Shown here one piece after another: positions 8,419-17,046 of a DNA stretch of 40,314 bases (positions are counted from its first letter, which is position 1; the number at the start of each line of letters is the position of its first letter). Origin of the DNA: Lachnospiraceae bacterium (GTDB lineage Bacteria; Bacillota; Clostridia; Lachnospirales; Lachnospiraceae); contig SVEI01000018.1 in the NCBI GenBank assembly GCA_015057445.1, positions 1 to 40,314 on the forward strand, in the 5' to 3' direction. The notes beneath the pieces were generated by a model that worked only from the letters and a program-made list of their open reading frames with translations, did no database searches and had not been told where the DNA came from. Position numbers and translations under genes: made by a program.

Positions 8419-10110
8419 TTACATATCCTCTTCCATAGCATCTAAAAACTCTTTCAATTCTTCCCTTGCCTGACTAATTGCGTTCTTGTCCTGTTTATCA
8501 AGAATCTCTTCAAACTGAGTCATTCTCTGTTGAATAAGTCTACGTCTATCTCCTGTAGCCTCCTCATACATCCTATCTCCTCTGAACATAAGAAGCTTGT
8601 TTTCTTCCTGATCTCTAGGATGAATTTTTAGACTCTCTAAAGCTTTCATTCGCTCTTCTATCTCAGCATCAGTCATGTCGTTATCTTCATTCTTAATAAT
8701 TACCTTCTTGGTAACTTTTGTGGATATAACCTTTACAATAACTTCTAATATAGAATTGACGTCATAAGTATATGTTACATCTACAGCTTCCTGACCAGAA
8801 GGTCCAACTGGAACTGCCACAACAATATCTCCTAGATATACATTATTTCTAGCATATCTGCTTTCTCCCTGAAGAATCTTCACTCTAATCTCACTTTGAT
8901 TGTCGCTAGCTGTATAAAGTCGCTCAGTTTTACTAGTTGGAATAACTGTGTTTCGCTCAATTATAGGAAGATAGTGTCCATTTTCTTTGTAGCCACCGCT
9001 TCTTGTAACAACAACCTCAGTACCTAGAGTAAACGGACATACATCTGTAAGTATTACCTCTCGTACAGCTTCATTTCTCTCTTTCATAGCAGCTTGAGTT
9101 GCTGCTCCAACTGCAACAACCTCATCTGGATTTATATCCGTATTAGGAAGACGTCCAAATAATCTGCTGACAAATCTTCTTACGATAGGAAGCTTAGTTG
9201 CTCCACCCACCATTATTACTTCATCAATATCTGCTAGCTTGATATTTGCATCCTTCAAACTTCTCTCTATAGGTCTTTTTATCTTTGCCAAAAGAAGCTG
9301 ACATGCTTTCTCGTAATCAGACAAAGAAACCTCATATTCATAGGTTTCCTCACCTATTTTACACTTCATGATGGAAGTCTTTCCATCTTCAAATCCTATC
9401 TTGCACGCTTCAGCTTGTTTTCTAATATGAACTCTTGTCTTAACATCTAGTTCATCTAAATCAATTTCATTATCCTTAGCAAACATTTGCTCAAGAATTT
9501 CTGTAAAATCCTCGCCTCCTAAGAAGTTATCACCTGCAACAGCTCTAACCTCCATAATATTATCATAAAGCTCAAGTATTGATACATCAAATGTACCTCC
9601 ACCCAAATCAAATACCAAAAATTTTGTATCTGCATTCTTCTTATCTAATCCATAAGCAATAGCTGCAGCTGTTGGCTCACTTACTATTCTCTCTACTACA
9701 AATCCAGCCAATTCTCCCGCTTTTTTTGTAGCCTTTCTTTGAGCATCATTGAAATAAGCTGGCACACTAATCACAGCCTCTTTGACTTCCTGTCCAAGAT
9801 ACGCTTCTGCGTCTTCCTTAAGTGACTTCAATATAAGGCTAGAAAGTTCTTCTGGAAGAAACTTTCTCTCCCCCAACTCATATTCCTTAGTAGACCCCAT
9901 ACTTCTTTTAAACACGTCCGCTGTCTCACTTGGATGAGTCTGTTTTCTTTCTTTTGCAGTTTTTCCCACATATACTGTACCATCAGCATCAATACTTACT
10001 ACTGATGGAGTCAAATTATCACCAAGCTTATTTGGAATAATCTTGGCTGTATCTTCATGGAAATAGCCTATCAAACTATTAGTTGTTCCTAAATCGATTC
10101 CTACTATCAT
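8419..10110 (-). CDS. Hsp70 family chaperone, short HscC-like form
   Basis: An ATP-driven chaperone of 563 residues. The nucleotide-binding domain is complete: GIDLGTTNS at 4-12, FDLGGGTFD at about 165-175 and VGGATKLP at about 300. A beta substrate-binding domain and a short helical tail rich in acidic residues follow. It is shorter than DnaK (about 610-640) and close in size to E. coli HscC. The start was set at the ATG at 10110, which overlaps the upstream TGA stop as ATGA; an upstream ATG at 10134 is inside the preceding gene. This tight coupling to a J-like/TPR gene says the two act together. It is a specialised paralogue, not the dnaKJ-grpE copy. Confidence 0.93.
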   Translation of the reverse strand: MIVGIDLGTTNSLIGYFHEDTAKIIPNKLGDNLTPSVVSIDADGTVYVGKTAKERKQTHPSETADVFKRSMGSTKEYELGERKFLPEELSSLILKSLKEDAEAYLGQEVKEAVISVPAYFNDAQRKATKKAGELAGFVVERIVSEPTAAAIAYGLDKKNADTKFLVFDLGGGTFDVSILELYDNIMEVRAVAGDNFLGGEDFTEILEQMFAKDNEIDLDELDVKTRVHIRKQAEACKIGFEDGKTSIMKCKIGEETYEYEVSLSDYEKACQLLLAKIKRPIERSLKDANIKLADIDEVIMVGGATKLPIVRRFVSRLFGRLPNTDINPDEVVAVGAATQAAMKERNEAVREVILTDVCPFTLGTEVVVTRSGGYKENGHYLPIIERNTVIPTSKTERLYTASDNQSEIRVKILQGESRYARNNVYLGDIVVAVPVGPSGQEAVDVTYTYDVNSILEVIVKVISTKVTKKVIIKNEDNDMTDAEIEERMKALESLKIHPRDQEENKLLMFRGDRMYEEATGDRRRLIQQRMTQFEEILDKQDKNAISQAREELKEFLDAMEEDM

Positions 10111-13100
10111 TTTCCTTCTATCCTCTTTAAACATTTTACGTACAAAGCATTATGTCCACATATAGACAAGGCTTGTTTATAACACAGCCTTGCGCTTTCA
10201 TAATCTTTCATCGCTTCATAGATAAGTCCTTTCTCATATAAAGCATCATGACAACTACTATAAAAGCATCCACTGCATCGCTTCATTTTAAATGCCTTAT
10301 CTATTATTACCATAGCTTCCTTATATTTTCTTAAAGCTCTATGAAGTCTAGACATATTAATACATGCATCTGGATTAGTCATATTTGTGGGTTCAACCAA
10401 TGCCTTTTGTACATACTTTTTTAAATCCTGTCGTAATGGATTCTTCTTTTTTATAACCTCTACTAATTCACTATAATAATTTTGTTTACAATCAATGTCA
10501 AGTTTTACAGCTGTTTCATAGTGCTTAACAGCTTGGTCATAAAGTCCGTTATCCCTAAAAACTTCTCCCATAATTCCATAAAACTCTGCTTGATTTCCAA
10601 AACGATTTATAGCTAATTGAAATGTCTCGTTTGCTCTGCTAAGATATCCTTCTTCTCCATATATCGAAATAAGGCTGACTACACATTGTTTTACATTTTC
10701 ATCATAGTCGAATTTGTTGATACACTCCTCTAAAACCTTAGTGGCATAATTTATATCTCCCATTCTAAGCGAAAGTTCAGCTAAATCATAGCCAACATCT
10801 GGATTTAAACCAAACTCTTCGATGTACATATCGTATACTACCTTGCTATCGTCAAAACGATTCATACATTGCAAAGTTCTGGCTTTATATATATATAGTT
10901 GAGATTTTGCCGAATCATCACCTGTGAATTTTAAAGCTATATCATAATTATCTAAAGCCTTACAAAACTCTCTATGAGTCTCATATATTAGACCAATTCG
11001 ACTGTAACAAAAACCATTTTCAGGATCTAATTTTATAGCTTCTTCAAAATCCTCCAATGCACTCTTATATCTCTTGAAAAATCTGTTAAGTGTACCACGA
11101 TTAACATAAGAAATAACATCTGGAGCAATTTCAATTTGTCTGGTAAACATATCCATGGATTTAGTAAGTTTTCCTTGATTTTTTAGGATGATTCCCATCC
11201 TTCCACAAACATTTTTGTGATTAGGCTCTAGTTTTAATAGCTCCTCATATATCTCTAATGCTCTCTGTGACTTACCACTCATCTCATTGCAAAATGCTTT
11301 AAGTTCCATAAGTTTCACAGGGTTATCAAAATCCGTAGGATTTTCGTTGCTACTAACATTTACCGTATCTAATATTTTTATAGCCTCCTCATACTTATCC
11401 TCTGCCACTAATATTTTACCTTGACAATAATTCATTCTGTCACTGTCAATCTCCATTGCCTTGTACCTTTCTACAACACCTCTTGCACCTTCAATTTGAT
11501 TGAATTTCAGATACACTCCTATCTGTGTTTCATAAGGTTCTGCAATATATGGATATATTTCCATAGCTTTACTAGAAGCATCTATAGCTTCTTTGATAAA
11601 TTCTAACTTAAGACTAGCTTTACTTTTATAATTATATGCTATAAAACTACGTTTTTCTCTATCCAATAAGGCTTCACATACTTCTATGCATTTGCCATAG
11701 TTCTTAGTTTCATATTCTAGCTCACACATTGCTTCATAAGCCAAAACAATCTCATCATGTTCCATAGATAAAGCTATTTCTAAATACTTCCTAGCTATTT
11801 CATAATCTTTTATTTTAAGATAACAATCACCAATCAGAAAATTAACATAGCCATATCTTTTTTTCTTGTCCTTAGCTTCCTTACTCTCATCATCAGCTGG
11901 TATGGCTTCAATAGCTGATTTCCAAGTTCCAAAACACTGTAAAGCCTGATTATACTGATTAAGACATAGATATACTCTTCCCTTTAGGTTATTATACTCA
12001 CATATCTGTGCTTCATCTGGCTCAAATCCATCCAAATAAGTAATTGCATCCTTAAACTTATATATCTGATACAGTGACCAGCTAATCTCCATAGGAATTT
12101 TTTTATCCTGTGGATTTTCCTTATAATCATTCTCTAATTCCTTGATTAATTCTGTATTTGCTCGAATCATTCCTGTCCTAGCACTGTTATCATAGTGATT
12201 AATTCTAAGCAATTCCATAAATATATCCCTGGATTTTGCATACTCGCCTATACACATCTTTTGTTCGGCAATCTTGCCTTTCATTACATAATTATCAGGC
12301 TTAATCTCCAATGCTTTTTCATAATATTCCCCCGCATCTTCGTAATCACCTAAAAGCAACTTAATATCTCCACATATTCCCATAAAATTAATATCTTCAG
12401 GAAAGTCTGAGTGTAGTATAATTGCATCTTGAAACAAATCCTCGTACACACTCTTCCTGTTTTCTAATTCATTTTCTGTTTCTTGTTCAATATCTATATT
12501 TTCAAATTCTTGTAATCTTGACTTAATTTTGAGCATCTCAAAATAAGGGTGATACACATCCATATCACCAATTAAGTTAATCAATTTCTTTTGTTCTTGA
12601 TACTCATGCTTTCTTATTGCCAAATCCAGTCTAAAATACCTGTCTAAAAAGGTATCAGCCACATCGTCCCTACATTCTAACAAGGAGAAATCGAGCACAT
12701 CATCATATATTGAATTATTAATGACATACTCTATAAAATTTTCTGGATAGATTTCAGACAATTCTTTATATCTAGCCTCTATATCAAATCGCTCTACAAT
12801 CAATCTCCAAACATCCTTTGGCACAAAAAACTTGTCCATAAGAAACCTAATAAGAACATCAAATGAATCTTGAGAGCTATCCAAGGCTACAAACTCATCT
12901 CTATCTAATAATTCCTCCCACTCCATAACACTTATTCTTCTAGAATAATTGTTATATACTGATTTTATCTCTCTAAGTAAATTTGAATCATCAGTTAAAT
13001 CTTCTCTATCACCCATTACTTCTGCAAGTCTTAGCGCTTCCTCATAAGCTTCTCTAAGACGCATGAAACCTTCTGGATCATCCTCTGGATTCACAGTTTT

Positions 13101-13178
13101 TAATTGTTTTCGATATGCAATTTTAAGCATTTCCTTATCCTTGGTTTCATCACATCCAAGAATTTCCCAAATCATCAT
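10107..13178 (-). CDS. Giant TPR protein with degenerate N-terminal J-like domain
   Basis: A 1023-residue cytoplasmic protein. Residues 2-50 look like a J domain (WEILGCDET at 4-12, then AYRKQLK and a helix with GFMRLREAYEEAL). The HPD tripeptide that triggers Hsp70 ATPase is replaced by Asn30-Pro31-Glu32. From about residue 260 to the end are many TPR units of about 34 residues (for example AGEYYEKALEIKPDN), a surface for protein binding. The C-terminus holds a cysteine/histidine cluster (C968, C971, C976, H977, C999, C1007, H1009, C1016). GGAGG lies 6 bases before the ATG. It overlaps the Hsp70 start by 4 bases. The function is inferred as a client adaptor or regulator for that Hsp70, comparable with the DjlB/DjlC partners of HscC. 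Confidence 0.88.
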   Translation of the reverse strand: MMIWEILGCDETKDKEMLKIAYRKQLKTVNPEDDPEGFMRLREAYEEALRLAEVMGDREDLTDDSNLLREIKSVYNNYSRRISVMEWEELLDRDEFVALDSSQDSFDVLIRFLMDKFFVPKDVWRLIVERFDIEARYKELSEIYPENFIEYVINNSIYDDVLDFSLLECRDDVADTFLDRYFRLDLAIRKHEYQEQKKLINLIGDMDVYHPYFEMLKIKSRLQEFENIDIEQETENELENRKSVYEDLFQDAIILHSDFPEDINFMGICGDIKLLLGDYEDAGEYYEKALEIKPDNYVMKGKIAEQKMCIGEYAKSRDIFMELLRINHYDNSARTGMIRANTELIKELENDYKENPQDKKIPMEISWSLYQIYKFKDAITYLDGFEPDEAQICEYNNLKGRVYLCLNQYNQALQCFGTWKSAIEAIPADDESKEAKDKKKRYGYVNFLIGDCYLKIKDYEIARKYLEIALSMEHDEIVLAYEAMCELEYETKNYGKCIEVCEALLDREKRSFIAYNYKSKASLKLEFIKEAIDASSKAMEIYPYIAEPYETQIGVYLKFNQIEGARGVVERYKAMEIDSDRMNYCQGKILVAEDKYEEAIKILDTVNVSSNENPTDFDNPVKLMELKAFCNEMSGKSQRALEIYEELLKLEPNHKNVCGRMGIILKNQGKLTKSMDMFTRQIEIAPDVISYVNRGTLNRFFKRYKSALEDFEEAIKLDPENGFCYSRIGLIYETHREFCKALDNYDIALKFTGDDSAKSQLYIYKARTLQCMNRFDDSKVVYDMYIEEFGLNPDVGYDLAELSLRMGDINYATKVLEECINKFDYDENVKQCVVSLISIYGEEGYLSRANETFQLAINRFGNQAEFYGIMGEVFRDNGLYDQAVKHYETAVKLDIDCKQNYYSELVEVIKKKNPLRQDLKKYVQKALVEPTNMTNPDACINMSRLHRALRKYKEAMVIIDKAFKMKRCSGCFYSSCHDALYEKGLIYEAMKDYESARLCYKQALSICGHNALYVKCLKRIEGK

Positions 13179-13210
13179 AAAGTTCCTCCATTGAAGATAA
13201 ACTAAAGGAT

Positions 13211-13240
13211 AAGGACGAGGTAAATGAACTCCTCGTCCTT
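13211..13240 (-). terminator. Possible terminator after the rfbD-like gene
   Basis: A perfect 10-base inverted repeat AAGGACGAGG/CCTCGTCCTT encloses a 10-base loop, 15 bases after the rfbD-like stop. The T tract after it on the minus strand is poor (ATCCTTTAGTTT), so termination may be partial and some transcripts may read on into the chaperone operon. No good promoter is visible between this hairpin and the TPR gene. Confidence 0.5.
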
Positions 13241-13255
13241 TGACTCTCTACTCCA

Positions 13256-14089
13256 CTAAGCCAGGTACTCCTTAAGAGCATCCTCCCACTGTGGAAAGGT
13301 AAAATCTGTAGTAAGCTTTAACATATAATTGTCAAGCACTGAATAAGCTGGTCTCTTCGCTGGTGTTGGGTACTGATCTGTTGTAATATGATTAACTTTT
13401 GCATCCACACCTGCGTATTCAAATATTTTCTCTGTAAAATCAGCCCATGAACAATATCCCTCACATGTACCATGGAATAATCCATAGTTCTCAGTTGGTT
13501 CAAGAACATGAATCATCTCTGCAAGACTCTTAGCACTAGTTGGAGATCCAATTTGGTCGCATACAACACTTACTTCGCCTTTTTCTTTTCCTAGAGTGAG
13601 CATTGTTTGAACGAAGTTCTTTCCTTCTCCATAAAGCCACGCTGTTCTTATAATAAAGTATTTATCTGAAAACTTCTTAACAAATTCCTCCCCTTCAAGC
13701 TTTGTCTTACCATATGCGCCAAGTGGAGCTACCGGTGAAAACTCATTATATGGTTCTGTGTTTGTTCCATCAAATACATAATCAGTTGATACATGAATCA
13801 TCTTTGCTCCAACCTTTGTGGCTGCGATACTAAGATTTCTAGGTCCGATTGCATTAATTTTATATGCCAAATCCCACTGAGTTTCGCATGCATTTACATT
13901 TGTGTGTGCAGCACAATTAATAATTACTTCTGGTCTATGCTCTAATACAAATGAAATCACCTGATCCACATTAGTTATATCAAGCTCTGCAACATCTGTA
14001 TTGATAAGCTGCACATCCTCTCCTTCATATACTTTATTAATAGCTCTTCCAAGCTGTCCGTTACATCCTGTTACCAATATTTTCTTCAT
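13256..14089 (-). CDS. rfbD: dTDP-4-dehydrorhamnose reductase (RmlD family)
   Basis: It is expected to reduce dTDP-4-keto-L-rhamnose to dTDP-L-rhamnose with NAD(P)H. The 277-residue extended short-chain dehydrogenase has the Rossmann motif GCNGQLG at about 8-14, HVSTDYVFDG, and the catalytic YxxxK in YGKTK. GGAGG lies before the ATG. It is the last gene of a run with glmM and a sugar transferase. The other rhamnose genes (rmlA, rmlB, rmlC) are absent from the window. RmlD-like reductases for other sugars are close in sequence, so substrate confidence is moderate. Confidence 0.87.
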   Translation of the reverse strand: MKKILVTGCNGQLGRAINKVYEGEDVQLINTDVAELDITNVDQVISFVLEHRPEVIINCAAHTNVNACETQWDLAYKINAIGPRNLSIAATKVGAKMIHVSTDYVFDGTNTEPYNEFSPVAPLGAYGKTKLEGEEFVKKFSDKYFIIRTAWLYGEGKNFVQTMLTLGKEKGEVSVVCDQIGSPTSAKSLAEMIHVLEPTENYGLFHGTCEGYCSWADFTEKIFEYAGVDAKVNHITTDQYPTPAKRPAYSVLDNYMLKLTTDFTFPQWEDALKEYLA

Positions 14090-14110
14090 ATCTTACTGTC
14101 CTCCAATATT

Positions 14111-15514
14111 TTACTCATTCTTACCAGATTCATTATCTGCTTCAACTGGTACATACTCCTCAAAAACAAATTCCTCTTCCTTCTTGAAGGCTTCTGTACT
14201 ATCCTTCTTAAGAATAACAAGGGCTGTCTGGAATAGAAGTTTTATATCAAGCCAAAGGCTGTATTCCTCTATATACATTAAGTCCAAAATTAGTTTATCC
14301 TTAGGAGAAGTATTATACTTACCTGCAATCTGAGCATATCCCGTGATACCTGCTTTTACTCTTAATCGATATTCGAACTCTGGTAATACAGATGTATAAT
14401 TAAATATATTTGCAAGCATCTCTGGTCTTGGTCCTACCACACTCATATCACCCTTAAGCACATTAATAAACTGTGGTATCTCATCGACCCTATATTTTCT
14501 AAGTATCTTTCCTACCTTAGTAACTCGCTCATCATTCTCTATAACAGAATAATTCTCAACATCCTCTTTCATTGTTCTAAGCTTATACACAGAGAAAATC
14601 TTACCACCTCTAGTAGCTCGATTCTGCTTGAATATAATACTTCCTCCATCTTCTGCCTTTATTGCAATAGCTGAGATAAGCAAAAGCGGAGATGTTAACA
14701 CAAGTGCTATTACAGAAATAATCACATCAGATATTCTCTTTATAATCTTCTGCTCTAAAGTAAGTCCCTTAGAAATATTACCTAACATAGATACATCATC
14801 TAGTATAACATGCTTTGAGTTTGTCTCTATAACATCATGCATATCCGGATTAAAGAAAACATTTTTCATATTCTGATAGCAGTACTCTACAATAGCTGTT
14901 CTCTCTCTTACTGGAACATCATATATGAACACCGTATCTCTTTCATTAATATAATCCTTAAGATTAACATCTCTATAGTCAGCTATCTTTGTAACCTTGT
15001 ACTGAAGCTTATATTTTCTAATTCCCTTTATTACCTCATTAAGACTCCTTTGTGAAGATGTTATAATCACACAATCTTCAGGATCAAACAGCGTAAAATA
15101 AAGCTTATTTCCACCATAAGTAAATATAAATATGATTATAAATTGTATGAAGAATATCAAGAAAAGTAAAGCAGGTTGTTCTAGCTCAAAGGTTTTATTA
15201 TTTCGCTCATTTGTATTCATAACAGAAAGCATCAACATTGATAAAACATCTGTAAACGCTATTGTAAGAATCAAAGAATGCATAATAGGTTTACTCTTAC
15301 GCTTTCCTACATCATATCTTCCATAAATATTAGAAAACATATAGGACATTATAAGATAAGTTGCTATTACAACACCAGATGTTCTAGAAATATTAAGAAG
15401 CTGCCAGTTCTTTACTGCATACAATCCATAAAATGTCCAAAAAAGTAACACATGCATTGCAAGCTTTAGCAAAAACACTATTGAATTTTCAAGCTTTCTA
15501 AGATTCGATTTCAT
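14111..15514 (-). CDS. Polyprenyl-phosphate sugar-1-phosphate transferase (WbaP/ExoY type)
   Basis: This membrane enzyme starts a surface polysaccharide repeat by moving a sugar-1-phosphate from a nucleotide sugar to undecaprenyl phosphate. The 467-residue protein has an N-terminal membrane block of about four or five helices (roughly residues 10-140), a CoA-binding-like middle region, another helix at about 270-290, and the bacterial sugar transferase domain. Key motifs are KLRTM, RKYRVDEIPQ, MSVVGPRPE and GITGYAQI. It lies 9 bases after glmM, with AAGGGA as ribosome site. The sugar cannot be read from sequence; glucose, galactose or GlcNAc/QuiNAc derivatives are common. Confidence 0.92.
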   Translation of the reverse strand: MKSNLRKLENSIVFLLKLAMHVLLFWTFYGLYAVKNWQLLNISRTSGVVIATYLIMSYMFSNIYGRYDVGKRKSKPIMHSLILTIAFTDVLSMLMLSVMNTNERNNKTFELEQPALLFLIFFIQFIIIFIFTYGGNKLYFTLFDPEDCVIITSSQRSLNEVIKGIRKYKLQYKVTKIADYRDVNLKDYINERDTVFIYDVPVRERTAIVEYCYQNMKNVFFNPDMHDVIETNSKHVILDDVSMLGNISKGLTLEQKIIKRISDVIISVIALVLTSPLLLISAIAIKAEDGGSIIFKQNRATRGGKIFSVYKLRTMKEDVENYSVIENDERVTKVGKILRKYRVDEIPQFINVLKGDMSVVGPRPEMLANIFNYTSVLPEFEYRLRVKAGITGYAQIAGKYNTSPKDKLILDLMYIEEYSLWLDIKLLFQTALVILKKDSTEAFKKEEEFVFEEYVPVEADNESGKNE

Positions 15515-15523
15515 TGTTATCCC

Positions 15524-16882
15524 TTATAACTGTTCGTATCCCTTGTCCTTAATTACTTTTACTACAGAATCCACACATTCCTTACATATTTCATCTGTCT
15601 CAGCTTCTACCATAACTCTAATCAGTGGTTCAGTACCACTTTGTCTAAGTAAAATTCTACCATTATCGCCTAATTGTTCCTCAACCTTATTTGTAGCAGC
15701 TAACACATCTTCATCATTCATAACTGCATCCTTACTACTTACTCTCACATTCACCAAAAGTTGTGGGAAAATCTTAAGCTCTCTTGTAAGCTCTGATAAG
15801 CTACTCTTGTTTTCTATCATAACCTCCATGACTTTTAGAGAGGTTAATACTCCATCACCTGTTCTGGCATTCTTAGAGAAGATAATATGACCACTTTGCT
15901 CTCCACCTAAAATATGTCCATTTTCCATCATATTTTCATAGACATACTTATCACCTACTGCCGTCTTCTCATAACTTATGCCTTCCGCATCAAATGCCTT
16001 ATAAAGTCCTAAGTTAGACATAACAGTAGTAACAACTGTATTATTATTAAGTCTTCCCTTATCTCTTAAATACTTTCCACAAATATATAAAATAGCATCT
16101 CCATCAACTAAATTACCCTTTTCGTCTACTGCAAGACATCTGTCCGCATCTCCATCATAAGCAAATCCAGCATCAAGACTATTTTCAACAACATATTTTT
16201 GAAGATGCTCTATATGAGTTGAACCACAATTAGTATTAATATTTGTTCCATCTGGCTCATTGTTAATAACATAAGTCTTTGCTCCTAAAGCATCAAACAC
16301 AGCTTTTGCAACTGTTGATGATGCTCCATTGGCACAATCTAATCCCACCTTTAAATTCTTAAATGCTCTTGTAGGTACTGTCATAAGATACCCTATATAT
16401 CTATTTCTACCCATAGAGTAATCCGTAGTTCTACCAATATTTTCCCTAGTGGCAAGAGGTATCTCTGGAATTTCTCCATCTATGTACCTTTCGATTTCCT
16501 CTTCCACAGCAGCATCCATCTTAGCTCCGTGCTTGTTGATAATCTTTATTCCATTATCATAAAACGGATTGTGACTTGCAGATATCATAATTCCACAATC
16601 AAACTCATCAGCTCTAACAATATATGAAACACTAGGAGTTGGTGTAACATGCATAAGATATACATCAGCACCACTGGCTGTAAGACCTGCAACTAAAGAA
16701 TACTCAAACATATAGCTAGAACGTCTTGTATCCTTTCCAATTACGACCCTTGCCTTTTCTCCATCCTTTTTATCTTTACCAAAATAGTATCCCAAATATC
16801 TACCTACCTTATATGCATGCTCAACGGTAAGGTCTACATTTGCTTCTCCTCTAAAACCATCTGTTCCAAAATATTTTCCCAT
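15524..16882 (-). CDS. glmM: Phosphoglucosamine mutase
   Basis: It converts glucosamine-6-phosphate to glucosamine-1-phosphate on the path to UDP-GlcNAc, for peptidoglycan and surface glycans. The protein begins MGKYFGTDGFRG as in other GlmM proteins and has the phosphoserine loop SASHNPFYDNG, the metal loop DGDADRC, and the C-terminal RQSGTEPLIRVM phosphate site. Length 452 residues, normal for the family. The frame opens at a TTG at 16888, but the ATG at 16882 matches the family N-terminus and lies 11 bases after GGGAG. It leads an envelope-sugar operon. Confidence 0.95.
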   Translation of the reverse strand: MGKYFGTDGFRGEANVDLTVEHAYKVGRYLGYYFGKDKKDGEKARVVIGKDTRRSSYMFEYSLVAGLTASGADVYLMHVTPTPSVSYIVRADEFDCGIMISASHNPFYDNGIKIINKHGAKMDAAVEEEIERYIDGEIPEIPLATRENIGRTTDYSMGRNRYIGYLMTVPTRAFKNLKVGLDCANGASSTVAKAVFDALGAKTYVINNEPDGTNINTNCGSTHIEHLQKYVVENSLDAGFAYDGDADRCLAVDEKGNLVDGDAILYICGKYLRDKGRLNNNTVVTTVMSNLGLYKAFDAEGISYEKTAVGDKYVYENMMENGHILGGEQSGHIIFSKNARTGDGVLTSLKVMEVMIENKSSLSELTRELKIFPQLLVNVRVSSKDAVMNDEDVLAATNKVEEQLGDNGRILLRQSGTEPLIRVMVEAETDEICKECVDSVVKVIKDKGYEQL

Positions 16883-16920
16883 TAACAATAGTCTCCCTAT
16901 ATTAAAACATTATTAGTATG

Positions 16921-16949
16921 ATTATATTCCATATCGGCAAAAAAGTAAA
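16921..16949 (-). promoter_or_regulatory. Promoter of the glmM operon
   Basis: On the minus strand, TTTACT (16944-16949) and TATAAT (16921-16926) are 17 bases apart. The -35 hexamer sits in the T tract of the upstream terminator. The start site would be about 35 bases before the glmM ATG. Confidence 0.6.
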
Positions 16950-16994
16950 GCAAAAGCCCTGATATAAGCAATTGTAATATATCAGAGCTTTTGC
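16950..16994 (-). terminator. Terminator of the queuosine/lipid-kinase operon
   Basis: A 17-base arm (16950-16966) pairs with 16978-16994 with a single mismatch around an 11-base loop. On the minus strand it is followed by TTTACTTTTTT. It begins 52 bases after the lipid-kinase stop. Confidence 0.88.
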
Positions 16995-17046
16995 ATTTTA
17001 TCTTATATTTAATTATATCCTTCTTGCTAATACTAACCCTTGTTTT

